Source: an uncultured Blautia sp. (GTDB lineage: Bacteria > Bacillota > Clostridia > Lachnospirales > Lachnospiraceae). From it: a stretch of DNA of 47,317 nt. The DNA lies in the NCBI GenBank assembly GCA_934402155.1, contig CAKRTP010000002.1, forward strand, positions 1 to 47,317. The letters run 5' to 3'. Made by a program: the position numbers and the translations under genes. Positions 8,234-16,803 of this stretch are shown piece after piece (position 1 is the first letter of the stretch; each line of letters starts with the position of its first letter). The notes under the pieces are model-generated. The model was not told the origin of the DNA. It worked only from the letters and a program-made list of their open reading frames with translations, and ran no database searches.

Positions 8234-9252
8234 AAGGTCACTCCCTTTTCTCCAGCCTCAATACGGCCTACCACATATGGAGTATCCCCCTCCTTGCGGA
8301 TTGCTTCCATAGTCTTGTCTACATCCTCAGGCGCTACTGCAAGAATCATTCCAAGACCCATGTTAAATGTATTATACATCATTTTTTCTTCAATGTTACC
8401 TTTTTTTGCAAGAAGTTTAAAAACAGGGAGAACCGGATAGCTGTCCTTTTCTACGATTGCATGTGTACCATCTTTAAGCATACGCGGAATATTTTCGTAG
8501 AAACCGCCTCCTGTGATATGACTGCATGCATGAATTTTTACTCCCGCATCTTTGATGCTCTTAAGAGCTTTTACATAAATTCTTGTCGGTGCAAGAAGTG
8601 CCTCACCAAGTGTTGTACCCAGTTCATCATAATAAGTGTCCAAAGATTCTCTGGTCATTTCAAACACTTTGCGGACAAGTGAAAATCCATTGCTGTGTAC
8701 ACCTGTAGATGCCATACCGATCAATACATCTCCAGGATTCAGATTTTCCCCTGTGAGAAGATCTTTTTTGTCGATCACGCCAACTGCAAATCCCGCAAGG
8801 TCATACTCATTTTCCGGCATAAGTCCCGGATGTTCTGCTGTCTCACCACCGATCAGTGCTGCACCAGACTGTACACAGCCTTCTGCCACACCACTTACGA
8901 TCTCAGCAATCTTCTCCGGATAGTTTTTGCCGCACGCAATATAATCCAGGAAAAACAGCGGCTCTGCACCTGCACATGCAATATCATTCACACACATGGC
9001 AACTGCATCAATTCCTATTGTATCATGTTTATCCATGATCATAGCAAGCTTCACCTTAGTTCCGCATCCATCTGTACCGGATACCAGTGTAGGCTCCTCC
9101 ATATTCTTAAAAGAATTCATGGAAAAAGCTCCGGAAAATCCGCCAATTCCACCCAGAACTTCCGGTCTCATGGTTTTTGCAATATGTTTCTTCATAAGTT
9201 CAACTGACTTATAGCCTGCCTCAATATCAACACCTGCGTTCTTGTAATCCAT
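8227..9252 (-). CDS. purM: Phosphoribosylformylglycinamidine cyclo-ligase (AIR synthetase)
   Basis: Closes the imidazole ring of FGAM to give AIR. With the start at 9252 (MDYKNAGVDIEAGYKS) the protein has 341 residues, the usual size, and begins at the family's conserved motif. The frame is open further to ATG 9330, which has an AAAGGA 13 nt upstream and would add 26 poorly conserved residues; the SD in front of 9252 (AGGA, 3-nt gap) is poor, so the longer form remains possible. Seen: GTDGCGTKVKLA, ALIGGETAEHPG, ASTGVHSNGFSLVR and SHITGGGFYENIPR, all PurM core motifs. Confidence 0.95.
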   Translation of the reverse strand: MDYKNAGVDIEAGYKSVELMKKHIAKTMRPEVLGGIGGFSGAFSMNSFKNMEEPTLVSGTDGCGTKVKLAMIMDKHDTIGIDAVAMCVNDIACAGAEPLFFLDYIACGKNYPEKIAEIVSGVAEGCVQSGAALIGGETAEHPGLMPENEYDLAGFAVGVIDKKDLLTGENLNPGDVLIGMASTGVHSNGFSLVRKVFEMTRESLDTYYDELGTTLGEALLAPTRIYVKALKSIKDAGVKIHACSHITGGGFYENIPRMLKDGTHAIVEKDSYPVLPVFKLLAKKGNIEEKMMYNTFNMGLGMILAVAPEDVDKTMEAIRKEGDTPYVVGRIEAGEKGVTLC

Positions 9253-9393
9253 ATTTCCTGCTGCTAAACATATACCATCAGGTATACTCTCAGATGAATT
9301 GCTGCACTCCTGTCTCATACAGTTTTTCATCTAAAATAGCTTTTCCTTTCTTAAAATTTAATAATATTCCACTCCGTTTTTGTGGATTTATAT

Positions 9394-9894
9394 TTAATAA
9401 GCCTTATATCCAACTTCCTGAAGACGAGCATCCTTCGTTTCTACCTGCTCTTTCAGTTCCTGGCTGTACGCTTTCAGTTTCTCAAGAAGTTCCGGATCTG
9501 AAGTAGCCAGAATCTTTGCTGCCAAAAGTCCTGCATTTGCTCCTCCGTTAATCGCAACTGTCGCTACCGGAATTCCGGATGGCATCTGTACAATAGAATA
9601 CAGTGAATCACGTCCTCCCAGAGAGGTGGTGTGCATCGGAATACCAATTACAGGCATTGGAAAAATCGCTGCACACATTCCCGGAAGATGTGCTGCCATT
9701 CCTGCACCTGCAATAATTACCTTGAATCCTCTGTCTTCTGCACTTCTTGCATAATCAAAGAACACATCAGGTTCTCTGTGTGCAGAGATGATCTTCATTT
9801 CGTACTCAACGCCCAGCTTGTCAAGAATTGCTGCCGCTTTGCTCATAACCGGCATATCTGAATCGCTTCCCATTACAATTCCAACTTTTTTCAT
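9394..9894 (-). CDS. purE: N5-carboxyaminoimidazole ribonucleotide mutase, class I PurE
   Basis: Converts N5-CAIR to CAIR. 166 residues with the class I signature: GSDSDMPVMSKAA at the N-terminus, SAHREPDVFFDYA, IAGAGMAAHLPGM and the glycine-rich GGANAGLLAAKIL near the C-terminus. It is the first gene of the purE-purM-purN-purD run, 60-140 bp ahead of purM depending on the purM start, with GGAGG 7 nt before the ATG and a strong promoter at 9925-9953. No purine riboswitch fits in the short leader. Confidence 0.97.
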   Translation of the reverse strand: MKKVGIVMGSDSDMPVMSKAAAILDKLGVEYEMKIISAHREPDVFFDYARSAEDRGFKVIIAGAGMAAHLPGMCAAIFPMPVIGIPMHTTSLGGRDSLYSIVQMPSGIPVATVAINGGANAGLLAAKILATSDPELLEKLKAYSQELKEQVETKDARLQEVGYKAY

Positions 9895-9924
9895 TGGTGG
9901 CCTCCTTTTTTCTATCCCAGGTTG

Positions 9925-9953
9925 ATTCTACTAAGATTCTAAATTTGTGTCAA
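9925..9953 (-). promoter_or_regulatory. Promoter of the pur operon
   Basis: Read on minus: -35 TTGACA (9948-9953), 17-bp spacer, -10 TAGAAT (9925-9930). The leader to the purE start is only about 25-30 nt, which leaves no room for a purine riboswitch aptamer. Confidence 0.8.
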
Positions 9954-10038
9954 CCAAATTCCATAAAAGAAATATTTAGATGTGCAAACTATTTTTGTAC
10001 GCGCTGTTTCGTGCCCTGTTCACCTCACATCAAAATTC

Positions 10039-12075
10039 TTATTCGCATTCAAATGGTTTGTTAAGTTCTTCTGTTCCCGGAAGTACAAATCGACCATTCT
10101 CAATGATCGGAACGCTTTCACCATCTTCATCGATCACGCAGATACTTCCAAGTTCCTCATACGGAATTGTAATATCTGTATGACACCCGTAATATGCCAT
10201 ACTGATGTCCTCTTTTCGCAGTGCTGAGATTTCATTGTCCCTGGCAATAATCTCTCTTCCGTCCGGATTAAATACCGGAGTATCTTCTGACCAACTGTAG
10301 CAGGTATCACCCACCGCAAAATGAGGACCCATTTTTTCTGCGATCAGAATCGGAAGTTTATCTGCGATTCCATATTTATCAGCAGCAACATATGCTGTTG
10401 TATTAGTCCCTATCGCAAACTCGCCCATTGGAATCTTGGCATGGTGGAAAAGAATATTATCCTCTATATAAGCACGGTTTTCTTCTTCTGTATCAAAGTT
10501 TGAACAGCTGTAATCAATAACCTGTCCACAGTCAAATACCAGTTTCAGATTCTTAAACTGCAGGCCGTTGAGGTATACCTTTTTGACATGAAGAATTCCA
10601 CCTGTTCCGGCAAGTACCGGTGAAGTAAACACTTCTCCCACCGGAATATTGACATCTGCCACACAGTTTTCAAAATTTGTCTGTTTTTTGATATCTTCCA
10701 GATCATGCAGATGAATGATCAGATCTGTCTCGTTTCCATCACGTCCCTTTACTTCTACCCAATGGCAGGTATCCAGAGTCTCAATGATCGTCTGCTGAAT
10801 ATTTTCATATAATTTGTAATCCAGAGTATTGATCTTGACGATTTCAGCAAAAACTTCCCTGAAATTCTCTCCAATCTCAGGAATAGGATAGGCAATGATC
10901 GTAAAACTGCGCTCATCCCCCTTAATGTAACGATTAACAATCTGTCCTGATTCATTATCAAGATCCACCTGTAATTTCTGCTGTGTTTCAGAAAGCATCC
11001 ATGCATCAGACTTTGTTTCCGGTGCAAACGGTTCTTCACCAAAAGTTTCAATACATGCCGGTCCGCCATGTACTGCTGCCAGCTCCTTGTAATTTTCATA
11101 GGAATTCTGCATGGAACGAAGTTTACGCTGCACAAAATCACTGTCCAGGAAAAGTGCCTGATCCTGTCTGTGATCATAATCATACTGCGGATTAGCAATG
11201 CCTCCAGTGAATCCGATTCTTATATTCCCACGTTTATTGACTATATGTGACGCATGGCGATAGATAACCGGCTGCAGTCCCATCTCTCGAAATTTCAGGA
11301 TCGCTGATTTTACCATTCGCTCAAATCCGAGATTATACCGGATATTGACAGTTTTTTTCTTGGTAATATCTTTTCTTCCATTGATAAAGCCGATACGGTA
11401 TCCTTCTGTATATGTTTTCGCCATGCTGTCAATTTCTTCCTGCGAAAGACTATTCAGAAACTCTGCCACACCTCTCTCATTTGCAGAAACATATTCTCCA
11501 TAAGAATAAAGATACTTCAGATCAGAAAGATCAGAATCCATAATGATGCGAACTGCAAAATCAAGTTTCGGATCAACCGCCTCTGCAATTCTCTGTTCTA
11601 TCAGATCCTGACAATAATCATTAACATACGAACGCAAAATATCCTCCACGTTCTTTACCGTCGGAAGTTCACCGTCCTCAAAGGCAGCATAGATTTCCAG
11701 AAAAAGCTCTGCCGCAATGGTATAATCCCACCATTTTTTCTCATATGCATAGGCGATTGTCCCACGAAGTTCTGCATACAGAAAACAAAACGCCTTACCA
11801 TATACGCCAAGCTTTTCTGCTGCATAAGAAGGATTTCCATAACAGGTTTCATAATTTTCCGGAAAAAGTTCTTCATAAAGGCCTCTGTTCTCCTGTGCAA
11901 GTTCTTCTTCCGTACAATCTGTTGTTTCTCTTTCAAGAATTGCAGCTGTCTTTTTCAGAAAAACGGCTGTCTTTTTGAAAAAATCTTCGAAATCCGGCTG
12001 TTTACTTTTTTCCGTGCATATCTCACGGATTCGGTTTTCTGCCAGATGATAACGTTCCATCAATAATTCGTCCAA
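10039..12075 (-). CDS. M29-family aminopeptidase with a long N-terminal extension
   Basis: 678 residues, far longer than the 370-410 of AmpS/AmpT/PepS. From about residue 240 on it matches the M29 metallo-aminopeptidase fold: VEVKGRDGNETDLIIHL, GEVFTSPVLAGTGG with the metal-binding Glu, MGEFAIGTNTTAY with a second Glu, a His in EKMGPHFAVGDT, and the His-x-Asp in GCHTDITIPYEEL. These cover the known metal and catalytic positions, so activity is likely, releasing N-terminal residues from peptides in the cytosol. Residues 1-230 are acidic and helical, with no motif I recognise. It starts 17 bp after the HD-domain gene, probably in one transcript. Confidence 0.85.
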   Translation of the reverse strand: MDELLMERYHLAENRIREICTEKSKQPDFEDFFKKTAVFLKKTAAILERETTDCTEEELAQENRGLYEELFPENYETCYGNPSYAAEKLGVYGKAFCFLYAELRGTIAYAYEKKWWDYTIAAELFLEIYAAFEDGELPTVKNVEDILRSYVNDYCQDLIEQRIAEAVDPKLDFAVRIIMDSDLSDLKYLYSYGEYVSANERGVAEFLNSLSQEEIDSMAKTYTEGYRIGFINGRKDITKKKTVNIRYNLGFERMVKSAILKFREMGLQPVIYRHASHIVNKRGNIRIGFTGGIANPQYDYDHRQDQALFLDSDFVQRKLRSMQNSYENYKELAAVHGGPACIETFGEEPFAPETKSDAWMLSETQQKLQVDLDNESGQIVNRYIKGDERSFTIIAYPIPEIGENFREVFAEIVKINTLDYKLYENIQQTIIETLDTCHWVEVKGRDGNETDLIIHLHDLEDIKKQTNFENCVADVNIPVGEVFTSPVLAGTGGILHVKKVYLNGLQFKNLKLVFDCGQVIDYSCSNFDTEEENRAYIEDNILFHHAKIPMGEFAIGTNTTAYVAADKYGIADKLPILIAEKMGPHFAVGDTCYSWSEDTPVFNPDGREIIARDNEISALRKEDISMAYYGCHTDITIPYEELGSICVIDEDGESVPIIENGRFVLPGTEELNKPFECE

Positions 12076-12092
12076 ATCATTCTTCCTTTCTG

Positions 12093-12680
12093 TTATTCAT
12101 CAATAACATGACCAAGCTCTATATGCCGGTCTATTAATTTCTGCATATATTCCCATATTTCCCTGGAGCCCTCTGACGTATGCTCATTCCGCTTGTATAT
12201 CTGACTTTTGCGGACACCATGCTCTGCCCAGCTTCTGCCATTGGAAGCATCATTTAAAAGCAGCGGCTGACAGTTATCCAGCACATGCGCAAATTTTGCC
12301 TCTGCAGTCTTGTATTCCTCAAATTCATCCCAAAGATCACGGAACCATTCTCCCTGATCCTCTGGAAGCATCCCAAAAATACGATCTGCTGCTTTTTTTT
12401 CTCTTTCTTCTTTTGTTTTGGCTCCTGCATCATCATATGCATAAGTATCGCCTGCATCAATCTCAACCAGATCGTGGATCAACACCATAGGCACAACCTT
12501 TGCAAGTTCTACTTCCTCATTGGAATATTCTTTGAGAAGGACTGCCATCAAAGCCAGATGCCATGAGTGCTCTGCATCATCTTCCTTACGGCTTGCATCT
12601 GCCAGATATGTCTGTCGGATAATGCTCTTGACCTTATCCACTTCAACAATAAAATCCATTTGTTTCTGTAATCGTTCCAT
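12093..12680 (-). CDS. HD-domain protein, YfbR/HDDC2-like nucleotidase candidate
   Basis: 195 residues. An HD phosphohydrolase core is visible: His in AEHSWHLAL (near residue 39), the HD pair in VLIHDLVEIDAGDTYAYD (near 69), and a downstream conserved Asp in FAHVLDNCQPLL. This pattern matches the YfbR/HDDC2 group, which includes 5'-deoxynucleotidases; the substrate here is inferred only from that resemblance. It is soluble. It starts 3 bp after the stop of the DUF6142-like gene and precedes the M29 peptidase gene. Confidence 0.8.
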   Translation of the reverse strand: MERLQKQMDFIVEVDKVKSIIRQTYLADASRKEDDAEHSWHLALMAVLLKEYSNEEVELAKVVPMVLIHDLVEIDAGDTYAYDDAGAKTKEEREKKAADRIFGMLPEDQGEWFRDLWDEFEEYKTAEAKFAHVLDNCQPLLLNDASNGRSWAEHGVRKSQIYKRNEHTSEGSREIWEYMQKLIDRHIELGHVIDE

Positions 12681-12683
12681 TTC

Positions 12684-12998
12684 TTATACTCCCATCAAAA
12701 AAAAGGCCAGCCAGCCTACTGTGATCACTCCATTCAGAATCGATCCTACAACGCTGGTCCGATGCATACACTCTTCATCAGAAAAGCTTATAAGTCCCAT
12801 GACAAAGCCGTATGCCGAAAGCAATACTGCAAACAGACAAATTCCGCCTACGATAAATCCGAATCTTCCCTCAACTATATAAGCAACCACCACAGATATT
12901 ACAAACAGAAGGAGGGAAGCAATTGCCAGCCCCACTGACAGCTTCCCTTTACCTGGTTCCTTTTTCTTTATAAATGCATATCTATATCTTCTTGCCAT
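12684..12998 (-). CDS. Small membrane protein, DUF6142-like
   Basis: 104 residues with three hydrophobic segments (about 23-42, 48-68 and 86-103) after a basic N-terminus. The shape and composition resemble the DUF6142 family found in Lachnospiraceae; the family name is from memory and no function is known. It overlaps the 3' end of the VanZ-like gene by 17 bp and stops 3 bp before the HD-domain gene, so it is inside one operon. Confidence 0.7.
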   Translation of the reverse strand: MARRYRYAFIKKKEPGKGKLSVGLAIASLLLFVISVVVAYIVEGRFGFIVGGICLFAVLLSAYGFVMGLISFSDEECMHRTSVVGSILNGVITVGWLAFFLMGV

Positions 12999-13458
12999 AA
13001 CGATTTCTCCTCAGATAATTACACACGGCAAAAGTCAGATACCCCAGTGCCGCTCCCAGTGTATTCAGCATCAGGTCATCCACATCAAAACATCCGACCT
13101 TCGCAATAAGCTGAATTGTTTCCACAAGAAGACTGAGCCCAAAGCCTGACAAAATGATAAAAAATCCACTGCGACATTTCTTCGCTATGACCGGAAGAAT
13201 AAATCCATAGGGAATAAATCCAACCACATTTCCCAGAAGATTGGTAACAACCGCAAACATCCCCAGCTGTTCTCTGTAAACCCAGAACCGTCTGATCTCC
13301 ACAAAGGGAACCAGATTGTATCTGTATACTCTTTCTTCTGCTGCAACTCTCCCATATTCTTCTGAGAAGAAGAGAAAGTAAACCAGCAGAAGAATATATA
13401 AAACAAACAGCATAGTCCCCAGATGTTTAACTCTGCGCTTTGCACTGATTTTTGACAT
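12982..13458 (-). CDS. VanZ-family membrane protein
   Basis: 158 residues with four hydrophobic segments (about 14-32, 67-85, 95-115, 128-148). The family pattern is clear: LVPF after the first segment, NLLGNVVGFIPYGF, then a segment with ETIQ and CFDVDDLMLNTLGAALGY. VanZ relatives are linked to teicoplanin tolerance in Enterococcus, but most members are uncharacterised. It is the first gene of the VanZ-DUF6142-HD-M29 run. No resistance genes are nearby, so drug resistance should not be inferred. Confidence 0.88.
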   Translation of the reverse strand: MSKISAKRRVKHLGTMLFVLYILLLVYFLFFSEEYGRVAAEERVYRYNLVPFVEIRRFWVYREQLGMFAVVTNLLGNVVGFIPYGFILPVIAKKCRSGFFIILSGFGLSLLVETIQLIAKVGCFDVDDLMLNTLGAALGYLTFAVCNYLRRNRYGKKI

Positions 13459-13493
13459 ACTATACTATCCTAACCTTGTACCGCCTCTGATTT

Positions 13494-13646
13494 TTATATC
13501 AAAATGTCACCTTTTCTTCTGAGAAGGCGCGCACCGCTGATGATCATCAGAACCCCCGCCGCAACTCCGGTAACAAGCGTGACAATTCCTACAGTAATAC
13601 TGCAGGCTCCTGTCCTGGCTATCGTTTTATAGATTTTTTCGTTCAA
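13494..13646 (-). CDS. 50-residue membrane protein with a TTG start
   Basis: A conventional frame begins at ATG 13679, but AGGAGG lies inside it, 7 nt before a TTG at 13646. Starting there gives MNEKIYKTIART followed by one long hydrophobic stretch (about 12-40) and the basic tail RLLRRKGD. The compact size, strong ribosome binding site and clean hydrophobic pattern suggest a real single-span or hairpin membrane peptide. Function unknown. It lies 39 bp after the pyrE stop, on the same strand, and may be read from the pyrE transcript. Confidence 0.65.
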   Translation of the reverse strand: MNEKIYKTIARTGACSITVGIVTLVTGVAAGVLMIISGARLLRRKGDILI

Positions 13647-13685
13647 CTTTATTCCTCCTGAACATTCTTCCACTGACAAACTGTT

Positions 13686-14369
13686 TTATTTTTTTGCACC
13701 GTACTGAGCATAATATGCATCGATTGACTTCTTAAGATCATCATTGATAATGATCTCTCCTTTATACTCTCTATTATAAAGGTGCTCAATAACCTCTTCC
13801 ATTGTTACAATAGCGTTTGTCTCAAATCCATACAGATCGTGAACTTCATCCAGTGCACATTTCACACCGCCTTTTCCTACTTCCATACGGTCAAGAGAAA
13901 CCATAAGGCCAACAATCTCTACATCTGCAGCCCCTCTTACCTTCGGAACAGTTTCCTCCATAGATTTACCAGAAGTTGTGACATCTTCGATCATCACAAC
14001 ACGATCACCGTCCTGAAGCTTGCTTCCAAGGAAGCTTCCCTTATCTGCGCCATGATCTTTTTCTTCTTTTCTGTCTGAGCAATAACGAATTTCCTTACCA
14101 TACAGTTCACTGAAAGCAATGGCTGTCACTACACTGAGCGGAATTCCCTTGTAAGCCGGTCCGAACAGCACGTCAAAATCCTCACCATATTTGTCATGAA
14201 TTGCTTTTGCATAATATTCTCCGAGTTTCTTAAGCTGGGATCCTGTTACATATGCACCTGCATTCATAAAAAACGGGGATTTTCTTCCGCTTTTGAGTGT
14301 AAATTCTCCAAATTTCAATACATGGCTGTCCACCATAAATTCAATAAATTCCTGTTTATATGCTTCCAT
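13686..14369 (-). CDS. pyrE: Orotate phosphoribosyltransferase
   Basis: Makes OMP from orotate and PRPP. 227 residues. Seen: the N-terminal FTLKSGRKSPFFMNAGAY orotate-binding region, GPAYKGIPLS, the flexible loop with the basic RKEEKDHG, and the PRPP-binding motif VVMIEDVTTSGKS. AGGAGG lies 10 nt before the ATG. It is separated from pyrF-pyrK-pyrD by the MATE gene and a terminator, so it is not in the same minimal operon. Confidence 0.97.
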   Translation of the reverse strand: MEAYKQEFIEFMVDSHVLKFGEFTLKSGRKSPFFMNAGAYVTGSQLKKLGEYYAKAIHDKYGEDFDVLFGPAYKGIPLSVVTAIAFSELYGKEIRYCSDRKEEKDHGADKGSFLGSKLQDGDRVVMIEDVTTSGKSMEETVPKVRGAADVEIVGLMVSLDRMEVGKGGVKCALDEVHDLYGFETNAIVTMEEVIEHLYNREYKGEIIINDDLKKSIDAYYAQYGAKK

Positions 14370-14460
14370 GATATCTAAACCTCCTGTATTCAGAGCAATG
14401 CCCTTTATTTAATTTATCCAAACATAGTTGTTGTTTTTTATAGTATCATAAAACCATCAA

Positions 14461-15813
14461 CTATTCAATCCGTGGGGTCAGTTTCTTTTTCATAACATAA
14501 AAATAATATGGAATCAACGGAATCAATGCCGCGATCCATGCCATCGGGTCGGCAAGACATACTCCTGCAAAACTTGTCTTTCCTGAAACAAGTACTACAA
14601 TCAGAGTCCTTGCCACCAATTCAAACACTCCGCCAAGCATTGGCACCAGCCCATATCCCATTCCCTGCAGCGCATTTCGGAACACGAAGATCGTACTCAG
14701 GAACGGATATGCCCAGAATACCGTACGGAAATAGATCACAGACACCTGAACAACATCTGTCTGGGACGGACTGATAAACAGATACGTGAAATATTTTCCT
14801 CCAAAATATACAAGCACCATTTCAATCGCACTCCAGACCAAAAGCATAATCCAGGAATAATTTACTCCCTGTCTTACTCTGTCCATACGGCCGGCGCCCC
14901 TGTTTTGTCCAACATAGGTTGCCATCGTCGCTCCCATAGACACAGCCACCATGCCAATAATATTCTGTATTTTTCCTGCTGCCGAAAAACCAGCCATATA
15001 AGTAGCACCGTAAATATTCACCGCACTCTGCACAATGATCGTTCCAATTGCAGTGATGGAAAACTGAAGTCCCATCGGAATTCCAAGGATCAGAAGCCGG
15101 CTCATACTGCCTTTACGAAGTTCAAAGTTCTTCTTGTTCAGATGAAGGATCGGATATTTTTTCTTGATATAAACAAGACAGCATACTGCCGATACCCCCT
15201 GAGCAATGACCGTTGCATATGCACAGCCTTCCACACCCATTCCCGCAAAACGGATCAGCACAATATCAAGGATAACATTGATTCCCGCAGAAATGATCAG
15301 AAAATACAGCGGGGATTTTGAATCACCCAGGGCACGCAGAAACGCCGCAAGTGTATTATATGCTGCTGTCACAAGAAGTCCCGCATAAATAATCCCCATA
15401 TATCCGGCAACATCTCCCATCAGATCTGCCGGTGAATTCATCAGACGAAGGATTGGCACATTGAACGCCATAAATCCCACAGTCATCACTGCCGCAAATC
15501 CAAACATCAGATAGACAGACATTGCCACAAAATGCCTCATATCATCATACTTTCTGGCCCCAAACATCTGTGCCACGATAATCGCAAAACCACTGCTCAA
15601 TCCGTTCAGCCAGCCTGTTACAAAAAACATCAGCGATCCTGTGCTCCCGATTGCAGCAAGTGCATCCACACCAATAAACTGTCCGGCAACAATAGAATCC
15701 ACAATATTATAAAACTGCTGAAAAATATTTCCCAGAAGCATTGGAATCATAAACCGGATAATCAGTTTCACTGGACTGCCGACGGTCATATCATTTGTTC
15801 GCTTTTTTTCCAC
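14461..15813 (-). CDS. MATE-family efflux transporter
   Basis: About 12 transmembrane segments over 450 residues, with the family's N-terminal PMLLGNIFQQFYNIVDSIVAGQFIG and the matching second-half motif around residue 250. Such proteins export cationic drugs or metabolites by H+ or Na+ antiport; the substrate cannot be read from sequence. The frame is open to 15891, but that would run through the pyr terminator at 15831-15863. GAGGAG is placed 5 nt before a GTG at 15813, giving a normal-sized protein, so GTG is taken as the start. It lies between pyrD and pyrE on the same strand. Confidence 0.92.
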   Translation of the reverse strand: MEKKRTNDMTVGSPVKLIIRFMIPMLLGNIFQQFYNIVDSIVAGQFIGVDALAAIGSTGSLMFFVTGWLNGLSSGFAIIVAQMFGARKYDDMRHFVAMSVYLMFGFAAVMTVGFMAFNVPILRLMNSPADLMGDVAGYMGIIYAGLLVTAAYNTLAAFLRALGDSKSPLYFLIISAGINVILDIVLIRFAGMGVEGCAYATVIAQGVSAVCCLVYIKKKYPILHLNKKNFELRKGSMSRLLILGIPMGLQFSITAIGTIIVQSAVNIYGATYMAGFSAAGKIQNIIGMVAVSMGATMATYVGQNRGAGRMDRVRQGVNYSWIMLLVWSAIEMVLVYFGGKYFTYLFISPSQTDVVQVSVIYFRTVFWAYPFLSTIFVFRNALQGMGYGLVPMLGGVFELVARTLIVVLVSGKTSFAGVCLADPMAWIAALIPLIPYYFYVMKKKLTPRIE

Positions 15814-15830
15814 TTTTACTCCTCTTCCAC

Positions 15831-15863
15831 AAAAAACAGGAAAAAGCCCTCCGCTCTTTCCTG
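15831..15863 (-). terminator. Intrinsic terminator of the pyrF-pyrK-pyrD operon
   Basis: On minus an 11-bp stem (15837-15847 with 15853-15863, one G-T pair) with a 5-nt loop is followed by six T. It begins 34 bp after the pyrD stop and separates pyrD from the MATE gene. Confidence 0.85.
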
Positions 15864-15897
15864 CTTTTTGTAATCTTATGTTCACCTGCATTAGCTT

Positions 15898-16803
15898 TTA
15901 TTTTACTGCTCCGATCAGCTCATGAATATCTTCCACATGCTGTTCCTGCATAAACTTCTCAATTCCTTCTGCAATTTCAACGGTTGCATAAGGGTTAAAG
16001 AAATTTGCAGTTCCTACAGATACAGCAGTTGCACCTGCCATGATAAATTCCAGAGCATCTTCTGCTGTTGCGATTCCTCCCATTCCAATAACAGGAAGAG
16101 ATACTGCCTGCGCTACCTGATAAACCATACGAACTGCCACCGGCTTCACTGCCGGTCCTGACATTCCACCTGTCTTGTTTGCCAGTGCAAACGCTCTTCT
16201 GTAAATATCAATTTTCATTCCTGTCAGAGTATTGATCAGCGACAGAATATCTGCACCGCCGGCTTCTGCCGCCCTTGCCATCTCGGTAATATCTGTTACA
16301 TTCGGACTGAGCTTCATGATAATTGGCTGTTTTGCATATTTCTTCACTTCTCGTGTGATTGCCTCCAGTGCTTTTGGATCCTGTCCAAAAGCAATTCCGC
16401 CTTCTTTTACATTAGGACAGGAAACATTGATTTCAAGGAGATCGACTGGTTCATCCGCCAGACGCTCTACAACCTCGCAATAGTCTTCTGTACTTTTTCC
16501 GCAGACATTCACGACAATCTTTGTGTCATATTGTTTCAAAAACGGAATATCTCTCCTGCAAAACAGATCAATTCCCGGATTCTGAAGGCCGATAGCATTA
16601 AGCATACCACTCGCTGTTTCTGTCACTCGCGGAGTCGGATTTCCCGGCCACGGAACATTGGCAACACCCTTGGTAACAACTGCACCAAGACGATTCAGAT
16701 CTACAAACTCACTGTATTCGGCTCCTGAGCCAAAGGTTCCGGAAGCTGTCATAACAGGATTTTTTAATTCTACCCCTGCAAGAGTCACACCTGTCTTTAT
16801 CAT
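15898..16803 (-). CDS. pyrD: Dihydroorotate dehydrogenase, class 1B catalytic subunit
   Basis: Oxidises dihydroorotate to orotate, passing electrons through PyrK to NAD+. 301 residues, FMN-binding TIM barrel. Seen: NPVMTASGTFGSG, LQNPGIDLF, the catalytic-Cys loop INVSCPNVKEGG, IMKLSPNVTDITEMA, and the phosphate site GMGGIATAEDALEFIMAGA. Its start overlaps the pyrK stop by 4 bp (ATGA), the typical class 1B arrangement. Confidence 0.97.
   Translation of the reverse strand: MIKTGVTLAGVELKNPVMTASGTFGSGAEYSEFVDLNRLGAVVTKGVANVPWPGNPTPRVTETASGMLNAIGLQNPGIDLFCRRDIPFLKQYDTKIVVNVCGKSTEDYCEVVERLADEPVDLLEINVSCPNVKEGGIAFGQDPKALEAITREVKKYAKQPIIMKLSPNVTDITEMARAAEAGGADILSLINTLTGMKIDIYRRAFALANKTGGMSGPAVKPVAVRMVYQVAQAVSLPVIGMGGIATAEDALEFIMAGATAVSVGTANFFNPYATVEIAEGIEKFMQEQHVEDIHELIGAVK

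Noticed and set aside
9895..10038. Purine riboswitch before purE
   Set aside because: The promoter is too close to purE (leader about 25-30 nt), so no aptamer fits.
12982..13458. VanZ-like gene as evidence of glycopeptide resistance
   Set aside because: No vanR/S/H/A/X-type genes are nearby; VanZ family members are common in Clostridia without resistance.
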